Source of the DNA: Gp7-AA10 sp041483175
GTDB taxonomy: Bacteria; Acidobacteriota; Thermoanaerobaculia; Gp7-AA8
NCBI GenBank assembly: GCA_041483175.1
Contig: JBGPFD010000055.1
Coordinates: 1 to 16,764 of the forward strand
DNA: 16,764 nt
Reading direction: 5' to 3'
A model generated the notes under the pieces. The model had not been told where the DNA came from. It ran no database searches and was given only the letters and a program-made list of their open reading frames with translations. The position numbers and the translations under genes were made by a program. Below are positions 6,216-13,465 of this stretch, piece by piece; the stretch's first letter is position 1; each line of letters starts with the position of its first letter.

Positions 6216-6333
6216 GACTGCGAACTTTGTGTCAAGCCTCATTGTAGGCATGGGCGGGCCGGGGCAGCGTGACCGGGATCACGAGCTTTCCCGGAGGCTC
6301 CGTCCAAGCTGTTACCCTGAAGGCGAATAACTC

Positions 6334-8988
6334 ATGCCCGAGCAGAAACAGCCGTTGCACCTGGTCAGCCGCGCGCTTGATCCGAAAGCGCCCGCGACGG
6401 AGAACGCCCGCCTGCGCGCGGAGATCGAGTCTCGCAATCGCCAGCAAACAGCCATTGCCGAGTTCGGTCAGGCAGCGCTCACGGGCGTCGATCCGTCGAT
6501 CCTCCTGGGCCAGGCCTGTGCCATCGTTGAGCTGACGCTCGGCGTCGAGCACTGCCGCGCACTGGAAATCACGCCGGGCGGGCGGGTAGTGGTGCGCGCG
6601 GCACTCGGCTCGAACACCACGTTTCTTCGGTGCGAGCACGACGACAAGGAGGATGAATCGATCGCCATGTACGTGGGGGTTGCCGAAACGCCGGTGACCT
6701 TCGGCGATCTCGATCAGGAGACGCGATTCAAGTCGTCGCATCTGCGCAGTTATCACGGGGTGAAAACCGGTGCCGGAGTGGTGATTCCGACGTCGTCCGG
6801 TGTGTTCGGCGTGATCCTGGCCTACTCCAGCGTCGAGCGCCATTTCGAAGAGTACGAGATCGCCTTCCTGAAATCGGTGGCCAACCTGATCGGGGAAGCC
6901 GTCGAACGTTCGCGCGCGGAGCAGGCGCTGCGCCGCTCCGAATCGCGATTCAAACAGCTCATCGTCTCCACGCTCGACGCGGTCATCAGCATCGACCTGC
7001 ACCAGAACGTGATCGAGTGGAACCCGCAGGCGGAAGCCACTTTCGGCCTGCGCGCGCGCGATGTAGTCGGGCGCCCGCTGCCGCGAGACGTGGTCCCGGC
7101 GGTGCTCGAGGCCATCGCCAGCGGGCTGCCGCAGCGGCGGATCGAGAGCGTGGCGCGTCGCGCGAACGGCGAAGAGTTTCCGGTCGAGGTGATGATCGAC
7201 CCCGTCGGCAGCGGCGAAGAGCAGACCTTCACCGCGTTCATCCGCGACATCTCCGAGCGCAAGCGGATACAGCTCGAGCTCGAGCAGCGCGAGCAGCGAT
7301 TCCGCACTCTCGTGGAGAAGAGCTGGAGCGGCGTCGCGCTGCTCGACGCCGATCTGGCCTTCACCTACGTCGGGTCATCGACGCGGCACCTCCTCGGGTA
7401 CAGCGAGGACGAGCTGATGCGGAACAGCTTCCTTTCGTACATTCATCCGCGCGACCGGCAGGCGGCCCGCGAGGCGTTCGCGGAACTCGCGTCCACGCCG
7501 AATCGCGAGATGCAGTCCGAGCTTCGATTCCTTCACAGGAAAGGAACATGGGTCTGGCTCGAAGCCTTCGGACAGAATCTTCTCCACGATCCGGGCGTCG
7601 GCGCGGTGGTCGTCAATTACCGCGACATCTCGCAACGCAAGGAGACCGAAAGGCAGCTCGAGTATCAGGCCTACTACGACGCCCTGACCGGACTGCCGAA
7701 CCGGCTGCTCTTCCGCGATCGCGTGGTTAATGCCCTCGCGCAGGCGAAGCGTCACCGGGCCGGCATCGCCGTGATGTACCTCGATCTCGATCATTTCAAG
7801 CTGGTCAACGACGGGCTGGGACACTCCGTCGGCGACGGGCTGCTGTCGGAAGTAGCCGAGCGTCTGAAGGGATCGATCCGCGGGTCCGACACGATCTCGC
7901 GCCTCGGCGGCGACGAATTCACAATCCTGCTGAACGACACCATCAGCACCGAGGCGGTGTTCGGTGTGGCGCGGAAGATTCTGCAGTCGATCGCGCGACC
8001 GTTCCGCATCGACGCGCACGAACTCTTCGTCACCGCGAGTATCGGCATCAGCCTCTATCCGGCGGACGGCGAAGACGTCGAGACTCTTCTGAAGTCAGCC
8101 GACAGCGCGATGTATCGCGCCAAGGAGCTCGGCCGCAATCAGGCGCAGATCTTCACCGCCAGCATGAACGAACGCTACGTGCAGCGCCTGGCGCTAGAGC
8201 AGAGCCTGCATCACGCCCTGGAACGCGACGAGCTGGACGTCTATTACCAGCCCATCTACGACCGCTCGCGGAAGATCGTGGCCCTCGAGGCGCTGCTTCG
8301 CTGGAACGATCCCGCGAAAGGCGTCGTCGAGCCGATCGAGTTCATCCATGTCGCCGAAGAGACCGGCCTGATCGTTCCCATGGGCGATTGGGTCATCCGC
8401 AAGGCGTGCCGGCAGCTCCGCGAATGGCGTGACGCCGGGCTGGCCGACCTCACCATGAACGTGAACATCTCCGCGGCACAGCTCCAGCAGCCGAATTTTC
8501 AGGAGGAGATCCTCGCCGCACTCCGCGAAACCGATCTGCCCCCAAGCGCGCTGCAGCTCGAGATCACCGAGTCCGTCGCGGTGCAGAATATCGATCTGAC
8601 GATGCAGGTGCTGCGCGACCTGAAGGGCCGCGGTATCGGCATCGCCATCGATGATTTCGGCACCGGGCAGTCGTCGCTGATCTACCTCAGACAGTTTCCG
8701 ATCAACACCATCAAGATCGATCAGGCGTTCGTGCGCGACGTGGACAGCGACGAATCGGCGGCCGCGATCGTCTCCTACATCATCAATCTGGCGCACACGC
8801 TGCACCTCGAAGTGACGGCCGAGGGTGTGGAGACCGACGAGCAGTACACGTTTCTGAGAGTCCATGGGTGCGATCGCGTGCAGGGGTTCCTGCTCAGCCC
8901 CGCGCTTCCGGCGGCGAAGGCGTACGACTTCATCCGCAGTCAGGGATCGAAGCGGCCGACGCCGGAAGCGACAAACCCGTCCGCCTGA
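6334..8988 (+). CDS. GAF-PAS-PAS-GGDEF-EAL cyclic-di-GMP signalling protein
   Basis: 884 residues, no membrane segment, so probably cytoplasmic. A short coiled coil (about 20-40) leads to a GAF-type sensor (about 40-195), two PAS domains (about 205-310 and 322-440, each followed by the PAC-like ending RDIS-R/Q), a GGDEF domain (about 445-605) and an EAL domain (about 620-870). The diguanylate cyclase site is intact (GGDEF at 525-529), and an RxxD product-inhibition site (RGSD, 516-519) lies the expected five residues upstream. The phosphodiesterase side is also intact: EALLRW at 652-657, NVNISAAQL, EITES, DDFGTGQSSL from 773, KIDQAFV and EGVET. Both activities are therefore possible, with the sensors choosing between them. 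The ATG at 6334 has only a weak GAAGG upstream. It is transcribed alone, divergent from the lipoprotein gene. Confidence 0.95.
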   Translation: MPEQKQPLHLVSRALDPKAPATENARLRAEIESRNRQQTAIAEFGQAALTGVDPSILLGQACAIVELTLGVEHCRALEITPGGRVVVRAALGSNTTFLRCEHDDKEDESIAMYVGVAETPVTFGDLDQETRFKSSHLRSYHGVKTGAGVVIPTSSGVFGVILAYSSVERHFEEYEIAFLKSVANLIGEAVERSRAEQALRRSESRFKQLIVSTLDAVISIDLHQNVIEWNPQAEATFGLRARDVVGRPLPRDVVPAVLEAIASGLPQRRIESVARRANGEEFPVEVMIDPVGSGEEQTFTAFIRDISERKRIQLELEQREQRFRTLVEKSWSGVALLDADLAFTYVGSSTRHLLGYSEDELMRNSFLSYIHPRDRQAAREAFAELASTPNREMQSELRFLHRKGTWVWLEAFGQNLLHDPGVGAVVVNYRDISQRKETERQLEYQAYYDALTGLPNRLLFRDRVVNALAQAKRHRAGIAVMYLDLDHFKLVNDGLGHSVGDGLLSEVAERLKGSIRGSDTISRLGGDEFTILLNDTISTEAVFGVARKILQSIARPFRIDAHELFVTASIGISLYPADGEDVETLLKSADSAMYRAKELGRNQAQIFTASMNERYVQRLALEQSLHHALERDELDVYYQPIYDRSRKIVALEALLRWNDPAKGVVEPIEFIHVAEETGLIVPMGDWVIRKACRQLREWRDAGLADLTMNVNISAAQLQQPNFQEEILAALRETDLPPSALQLEITESVAVQNIDLTMQVLRDLKGRGIGIAIDDFGTGQSSLIYLRQFPINTIKIDQAFVRDVDSDESAAAIVSYIINLAHTLHLEVTAEGVETDEQYTFLRVHGCDRVQGFLLSPALPAAKAYDFIRSQGSKRPTPEATNPSA

Positions 8989-8996
8989 ACGTCCGG

Positions 8997-9038
8997 CGAT
9001 CCTGGCCCGCGCCTTCAGGGAGCGTTGACGCAGGATCG
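8997..9038. terminator. Possible shared hairpin between convergent genes
   Basis: CGATCCTG (8997-9004) and CAGGATCG (9031-9038) are perfect 8-bp inverted arms around 26 bases, in the 65-base gap between the cyclic-di-GMP gene (ends 8988) and the minus-strand DUF6526-like gene (ends 9054). There is no T tract, so an intrinsic terminator is uncertain. Confidence 0.3.
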
Positions 9039-9053
9039 ACATCGCGTGCGCGA

Positions 9054-9488
9054 CTACACCCGCAGGGTGTCCGGCCGCCAGCTCCGGATCCTGCGCTTGA
9101 TCTCCTCCCGGCCGCGGACTTCGCCGTTGAGGACTGCGCGCGTCATCTCCGGCAGCTCCTCGTCGGAACAGAACCGCAATCCGACGAGCTGCGACGGCGA
9201 CAGCTCGCCGATGCGGCTGCGAAGTTCCGCCGGAAGAAGCCGCTCCAGCCGCAACCGCTCTTCGAGGCGGATGATGCGGTCCTGCGCCGTGGTGGCCATG
9301 CTGCGCACGGCAATGGTCAGCGCGACGAGAGCGAAGGCGACGAGCAGATTCCAGATCGTCCATGCTGAGAAGTGCCGGATTGCGACGTAGATCTGGACCA
9401 GCGCGTTGATCCCGAGAATCGGGAGCGCAAAGAAGTGGAAATACGGGACGTACCGTCGATGGGTGGCATAGGACTGAGGCTCGATCAT
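9054..9488 (-). CDS. Small two-helix membrane protein, DUF6526-like
   Basis: 144 residues. The N-terminus (QSYATHRRYVPYFHFFALPIL) matches the pattern I associate with DUF6526, a family of unknown function. Two membrane helices follow at about 17-38 and 44-63. The rest is a cytosolic, charged, helical tail (RIIRLEERLRLERLLPAEL, then a small domain to RRIRSWRPDTLRV). The ATG at 9488 was chosen over a TTG at 9503 because GAGGG lies about 9 bases before it. It starts 11 bases after the dnaE stop on the same strand, so it is probably translated from the dnaE transcript. The family link rests on memory of the motif only; no biochemical role is known to me. Confidence 0.78.
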   Translation of the reverse strand: MIEPQSYATHRRYVPYFHFFALPILGINALVQIYVAIRHFSAWTIWNLLVAFALVALTIAVRSMATTAQDRIIRLEERLRLERLLPAELRSRIGELSPSQLVGLRFCSDEELPEMTRAVLNGEVRGREEIKRRIRSWRPDTLRV

Positions 9489-9499
9489 CGTTTGGTCCC

Positions 9500-12400
9500 T
9501 CAAAAAACGTAGCGCGCGGTAGCGTGAACCTGCTGCAGGGCGGAGTTGAGCGCCGGACCGGGCTGGACGCGGAAGTGGTGATTCAGCTTCAGCCGCACGT
9601 CGGACTGCCCCAGCGACTCCGGGACGTCGACGAGCGTCACGCTCACCGGGATCTCTCCGGCGTGATCCTCGACAATTTCGCGGATGCGCTTGATGGCATC
9701 GTCGCTCATCCGGGCGTAGGGCACCTCCAGGGCGATCTCCTTGACCTTCTTCTCGCGAATGCCGTCGAGCGGCAGGATCTCCAGCGCGTTCAGCTCGGGC
9801 GTGATCGGCGCCTCGTGAAACGATGCGGCGTGCGAGGCGAATTCAGGCTCTTCGGGAGGCGCCGGCTGGAGAGCCGGCGCTACGTCGTCCTCCTCCGGCG
9901 CGACGTGGGGCCGGCTCTCAGCCGACCCAAAGAGATTCAGATTGGCCTCGCGATCGCCATACTTCTCCCGCTCGATTTCCTTCGGGTCTCGATCGTCCTC
10001 AGCATCTTCTTCGTGGATCTCGTATGCCGACGTGTGACGGCGGCCGGGGGCGGCCGCTCCCACACTGAACTCCGGATGCCCGCCGTATTCGTCGTCGATG
10101 TGCTGCGCGTGCTGCTCGGCCGATTGCAAAGCGGCGCTCCGGCCGCTGGCGACGCCTCCGGTATCCTTCACGCCCGCGGTCAGCAGGACGGCCAGGCCGT
10201 TGTCCAGCCACCGGACATATTTCGCGTAGAGATCGCTGAAGACCACCACGTCGACCGATCCGAACTGATCGTCGAGGATGAACTTGGCCATCAGTTTCCC
10301 TTCGTTCAGGCCTTTCTTGATCTTCGAGCGCTTCAACTGCGAGACGATGCCGCCGATGTTCACCACTTCGTCAACATGTTGATGAAGTGTCTCGGTGGTG
10401 GCGTTGGCGAAGAGCTGCAGCTCGTCGCGGTATTTGTTGAGCGGGTGGCCGGTGATGTAGAAGCCGAGGGTCTCCTTCTCGTGGCGGAGCTTCTCCTCAT
10501 CGGGCCATTCGGAACGTAGCGCCGGCTCTCCAGCCGGCGCGGACCGGCTGAGAGCCGGTCCTACGTTGGCCAGACCGAACAGCGAGTGCTGCCCTTGCTC
10601 GCGCTCGTCCCTGACCCGCTGCGCGCTGTCGGAGGTTGACTCGACGGAATCGAAGAGCGGCTTGCGCGTCATGCCGAAGGAATCGAAGCAGCCCGATTTG
10701 ATCAGCGCCTCGAGCACCTTCTTGTTGCATGCGTGAAGGTCAACGCTCTCGCAGAACTGGTGGAGTGAGGTGAAGCGACCAACCTCCTGGCGTGCTGCGA
10801 GAATCGACTCGATCGCGCCCTGTCCCACGCCTTTGACGGCTCCGAGACCGAAGCGAATGTTCGGTCGGACGACGGTGAAGGAGTAATTCGATTCGTTGAT
10901 GTCGGGCGGCAGGATCTCGATGCCCATTTGCGCCGTTTCGTTGATGAACTTCACCACCTGGTCGGTGCGGTCCATCTCCGAGGTCATCAGGGCGGCCATG
11001 AAGTGCCGCGGATGATGCACCTTGAGCCACGCGGTCTGATACGCCACCAGCGCGTAGGCGACAGAGTGGGACTTGTTGAACCCGTAGCGGGCGAAGGGCG
11101 CGATGAAGTCGAAGATCTCCCCCGCTTTCTGTCTGTCGTACCCGTTGGCCACCGCGCCGCCGAGGAACTTGTCGCGCTGCCGGTCCATGATGGCCTTGTC
11201 CTTCTTCCCCATCGCCTTGCGGAGGAAGTCGGCGTCGCCGAGCGAAAAGCCGGCCACGGCCTGCGCGATCTGCATCACCTGCTCCTGGTACACGATGACC
11301 CCGTACGTCTCTTCGAGGATCTCCTTCATCGCCGGCACGAGGTAGCGCGATTTCGACACGCCATTCTTGCGGCGGACGTACTCGTCGACCATTCCGGCGT
11401 CGAGCGCGCCGGGACGATAGAGCGCGTTGAACGCCGCGAGATCTTCGAACTTCGTCGGCCGCGCCCTGCGCAGCACGTCGACCATCCCGCCCGATTCGAA
11501 CTGGAAGACCCCCTTGGTGCGCCCTTCCTGGAACAGCTTGTAGACGTCGGGATCGTCCAGCGGAATCGCGCGGAGGTCGATCTTCGTGCCACTCTCGGCC
11601 TGCACCGATTTGATCGCGTCGTCGATCACCGTCAGCGTGCGCAGGCCGAGAAAGTCCATCTTCAGAAGACCCATCTTCTCGACCACGCGCATGTCAAACT
11701 GCGTCACGATTTCATCGCGATTGGTGCGATAGAGCGGAACATAATTGGTGACCGGCTCGGGCGTGATCACCACACCCGCCGCGTGCATGCCGGCGTGGCG
11801 CGACAGCCCCTCGAGCTTCGAGCCGATCTCGACGATTCGCGCCACTTCCTTCTCGTTCGTCATCGCCTCGGCCAGCGCCGCCGAATCGTTGGGCGCGGTC
11901 GCCAGCGTGCTGTCCGGGCCGCCCGGAATCGTCTTGGCCACTTTGTCCACGAGCCCGTACGGCAGACCGAGCACGCGGCCGACGTCGCGCACCACGGAGC
12001 GCGCGGCCATCGTTCCGAAGGTGATGATCTGCGCCACGTTGTCCTGCCCGTACTTGCGGCGAACGTACTCGATGACCTCGCCGCGCCGGTTCATGCAGAA
12101 ATCGACGTCGATATCCGGCATGGAGATGCGCTCGGGATTGAGGAAACGCTCGAACAGCAGGTCGTAATCGAGAGGATCGACGTCGGTGATCTCCATCGAA
12201 AAGGCAACCAGCGATCCGGCCGCCGATCCGCGCCCCGGGCCGACCGGGATTCCGCTGTCCTTGGCGAATTTGATGAAGTCCCAGACCACCAGGAAGTAGC
12301 CGGGAAAGCCCATCCCCTTGATGATCTCGATCTCTTTCTCCAGCCGATCCCAATAGGCCTGCGGCTCGTGCTTCTTCCGCTTTGCGGCGAAAAGCGGCGC

Positions 12401-13351
12401 CGCGGCCGCGAGGCGTTTCTTCAGGCCCTCGCGAGCGATTTTCTCGAAGTACGCGGCGGCATCGAAGCCTTTCGGAACCGGGAATTCCGGCAGGTGCAGG
12501 CCGGACACGTCGAGGTTCACGTCCACCCGCTCGGCGATGCGCATGGTGTTCTCTACAGCCTGTGGATATGCCGCGAAGACCCGGCGCATCTCCTCAGGGC
12601 TTTTGACATAGAAGTCGTCGGAGTAGAACTTCATCCGCCGTTCGTCACCCAGCGTCTTTCCCGTGCCGATGCACAGGAGCACCTCGTGCGCGAAGGCGTC
12701 GCCCTTCTCCAGGTAGTGCGAGTCATTGGTGCCGACGAGCCGCAGGCCGGTCTCCTCGCCGAGGCGCGCCATCATCGGCACGATCTTCTGCTGGTCGGGG
12801 ATGCCGTGGTCCTGAATCTCGAGAAAGAAGTTCTCCGCGCCGAGGATCTCTTTGTACTGCAGCGCAGCCTCTTTCGCTTTCGCGTAGTTGCCGCCGGCGA
12901 GACTCTGTGAGACTTCACCCTTGAGACAGGAGGAGAGGACGATCAATCCCTTGCGATATTCGCGCAGCAACTCCTTGTCGATGCGCGGCTTGTAGTAGAA
13001 GCCGTCGGTGTAGCCGGCGCTGACGAGCTTGACGAGGTTGTGATAGCCGGCGTCATTCGCCGCCAGGACGATCAGATGGTTGTTCGATCCGGCGTCGGCA
13101 GCCTGATCTTCCACGCCCGCTTTATCCAATCGCGAGCCGTAGGCAACGTACATTTCGCAGCCGATGATCGGCTTCACGCCCACGCCGCGCATGGCGTTGT
13201 AGAACTCGACCGCGCCGAACATGTTGCCGTGGTCCGTGATGGCGCAGGCCGGCATCCCGAGCTGGGCGACCTTTTTTGCGAGTGCTTCGGGACGGCTGGC
13301 CCCGTCGAGAAGCGAGTATTCCGTGTGGAGGTGGAGATGAACGAAGGACAT
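9500..13351 (-). CDS. dnaE: DNA polymerase III subunit alpha
   Basis: 1283 residues, about 100 more than usual for DnaE. It is the catalytic subunit of the replicative polymerase. The PHP domain starts at residue 2 (FVHLHLHTEYSLLDG). The palm carries PDIDVDF at 412-418 with D413 and D415, and D566 in MDFLGLRTLT is the third catalytic acid. Tandem HhH and the internal clamp-binding motif QHSLF (921-925) follow, then LGFYITGHPL, an OB fold (about 995-1064) and a C-terminal domain (from about 1186). Extra length comes from a linker of some 17 residues at 930-946 and an insertion of about 120 residues (1065-1185) that is acidic and low in complexity. REP-type palindromes lie inside both, in frame. 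The ATG at 13351 has no Shine-Dalgarno; TAGAAT at 13367-13372 may be its -10 box. It is followed by the DUF6526-like gene. Confidence 0.97.
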   Translation of the reverse strand: MSFVHLHLHTEYSLLDGASRPEALAKKVAQLGMPACAITDHGNMFGAVEFYNAMRGVGVKPIIGCEMYVAYGSRLDKAGVEDQAADAGSNNHLIVLAANDAGYHNLVKLVSAGYTDGFYYKPRIDKELLREYRKGLIVLSSCLKGEVSQSLAGGNYAKAKEAALQYKEILGAENFFLEIQDHGIPDQQKIVPMMARLGEETGLRLVGTNDSHYLEKGDAFAHEVLLCIGTGKTLGDERRMKFYSDDFYVKSPEEMRRVFAAYPQAVENTMRIAERVDVNLDVSGLHLPEFPVPKGFDAAAYFEKIAREGLKKRLAAAAPLFAAKRKKHEPQAYWDRLEKEIEIIKGMGFPGYFLVVWDFIKFAKDSGIPVGPGRGSAAGSLVAFSMEITDVDPLDYDLLFERFLNPERISMPDIDVDFCMNRRGEVIEYVRRKYGQDNVAQIITFGTMAARSVVRDVGRVLGLPYGLVDKVAKTIPGGPDSTLATAPNDSAALAEAMTNEKEVARIVEIGSKLEGLSRHAGMHAAGVVITPEPVTNYVPLYRTNRDEIVTQFDMRVVEKMGLLKMDFLGLRTLTVIDDAIKSVQAESGTKIDLRAIPLDDPDVYKLFQEGRTKGVFQFESGGMVDVLRRARPTKFEDLAAFNALYRPGALDAGMVDEYVRRKNGVSKSRYLVPAMKEILEETYGVIVYQEQVMQIAQAVAGFSLGDADFLRKAMGKKDKAIMDRQRDKFLGGAVANGYDRQKAGEIFDFIAPFARYGFNKSHSVAYALVAYQTAWLKVHHPRHFMAALMTSEMDRTDQVVKFINETAQMGIEILPPDINESNYSFTVVRPNIRFGLGAVKGVGQGAIESILAARQEVGRFTSLHQFCESVDLHACNKKVLEALIKSGCFDSFGMTRKPLFDSVESTSDSAQRVRDEREQGQHSLFGLANVGPALSRSAPAGEPALRSEWPDEEKLRHEKETLGFYITGHPLNKYRDELQLFANATTETLHQHVDEVVNIGGIVSQLKRSKIKKGLNEGKLMAKFILDDQFGSVDVVVFSDLYAKYVRWLDNGLAVLLTAGVKDTGGVASGRSAALQSAEQHAQHIDDEYGGHPEFSVGAAAPGRRHTSAYEIHEEDAEDDRDPKEIEREKYGDREANLNLFGSAESRPHVAPEEDDVAPALQPAPPEEPEFASHAASFHEAPITPELNALEILPLDGIREKKVKEIALEVPYARMSDDAIKRIREIVEDHAGEIPVSVTLVDVPESLGQSDVRLKLNHHFRVQPGPALNSALQQVHATARYVF
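9859..9928. repeat. REP-type palindrome pair inside dnaE (copy nearest the 3' end)
   Basis: One palindrome (GCGCCGGCT / AGCCGGCGC, 9859-9880) ends in CTAC at 9880-9883, that is, it is headed GTAG on the minus strand. A second (9905-9928, GGCCGGCTCTCAGCCGAC) is headed by GTGG, a one-base change from GTAG, on the plus strand. The two lie tail-outward with about 20 bases between them. The stems match those of the pair at 10516-10564. The pair is read in the dnaE frame as residues 1142-1165 without a stop. Confidence 0.72.
10032..10065. repeat. GGAG-headed palindrome inside dnaE
   Basis: On the minus strand GGAG (10057-10060) precedes a GC stem, CGGCCGC paired with GCGGCCG (10051-10057 and 10040-10046). 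Short outer arms GTGTG and CACAC sit at the ends. GGAG is the alternative head tetranucleotide of RAYT-linked REPs. It encodes dnaE residues 1096-1107 (AAAPGRRHT region) in the disordered insertion. Confidence 0.55.
10516..10564. repeat. BIME-like pair of GTAG-headed REPs inside dnaE
   Basis: Starting at GTAG (10516-10519), a palindrome CGCCGGCTCTCCAGCCGGCG is followed by GACCGGCTGAGAGCCGGTC and CTAC (10561-10564), giving two REPs in inverted order; flanks AAC...GTT extend the symmetry. It is in frame with dnaE and encodes residues 930-946, directly after the clamp-binding motif QHSLF (921-925). Same layout as the intergenic element at 2713-2800. Confidence 0.8.
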
Positions 13352-13366
13352 CAGTTGTCGTTCATG

Positions 13367-13372
13367 ATTCTA
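13367..13372 (-). promoter_or_regulatory. Possible -10 box (TAGAAT) for dnaE
   Basis: TAGAAT on the minus strand lies 15 bases before the dnaE ATG, between it and the long hairpin at 13386-13465. No clear -35 is seen at the expected spacing. A start here would give a leader of under 10 bases with no Shine-Dalgarno. Confidence 0.3.
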
Positions 13373-13385
13373 ATGCAGAAACGGT

Positions 13386-13465
13386 TGTCATCCTGAGCCG
13401 CGAAGACGGCGAAGGATCCCCTCCGCGCCGGGGATTCCTCGCCGTCTATGCGGCTCGGAATGACA
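13386..13465. repeat. Long imperfect hairpin (TGTCATCCTGAGC type) between MATE gene and dnaE
   Basis: Outer arms TGTCATCCTGAGCCGC (13386-13401) and GCGGCTCGGAATGACA (13450-13465) match at 14 of 16 positions. Inner arms starting GACGGCGA (13405-13421) and ending TCGCCGTC (13430-13446) match at 15 of 17. Elements opening TGTCATCCTGAGC are recurrent dispersed repeats in many bacterial genomes, in my recollection. Here the right arm encodes the last residues (SFRAA) and the TAG stop of the MATE gene. The structure can end MATE transcription before dnaE. Confidence 0.8.

Noticed and set aside
5070..6272. 400-codon plus-strand frame with internal repeats
   Set aside because: Antisense to the lipoprotein gene. 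Its repeats simply mirror the 240-bp duplication, and the lipoprotein frame has the signal peptide, lipobox and ribosome site.
6216..6333. TTGACA (minus strand, 6230-6235) as a -35 box for the lipoprotein gene
   Set aside because: No -10-like hexamer lies 16-18 bases downstream; that position falls in the G-rich hairpin arm. I left the promoter unassigned.
10110..10165. Possible further REP copy in dnaE (GGAGCGCCGCTTTGC on the minus strand)
   Set aside because: A GGAG head can be picked out but the stem is only about 4 bp, so I could not separate it from ordinary GC-rich coding sequence.
9500..10600. Palindromes in dnaE considered as signs of a pseudogene or frameshift
   Set aside because: The frame stays open through all of them and resumes conserved DnaE sequence on each side, so the gene appears functional.
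10928..12910. 660-codon open frame on the plus strand
   Set aside because: It lies wholly antisense to dnaE, whose motifs are intact. The translation is rich in His/Arg/Leu/Val/Asp with no domain pattern, typical of a high-GC shadow frame.
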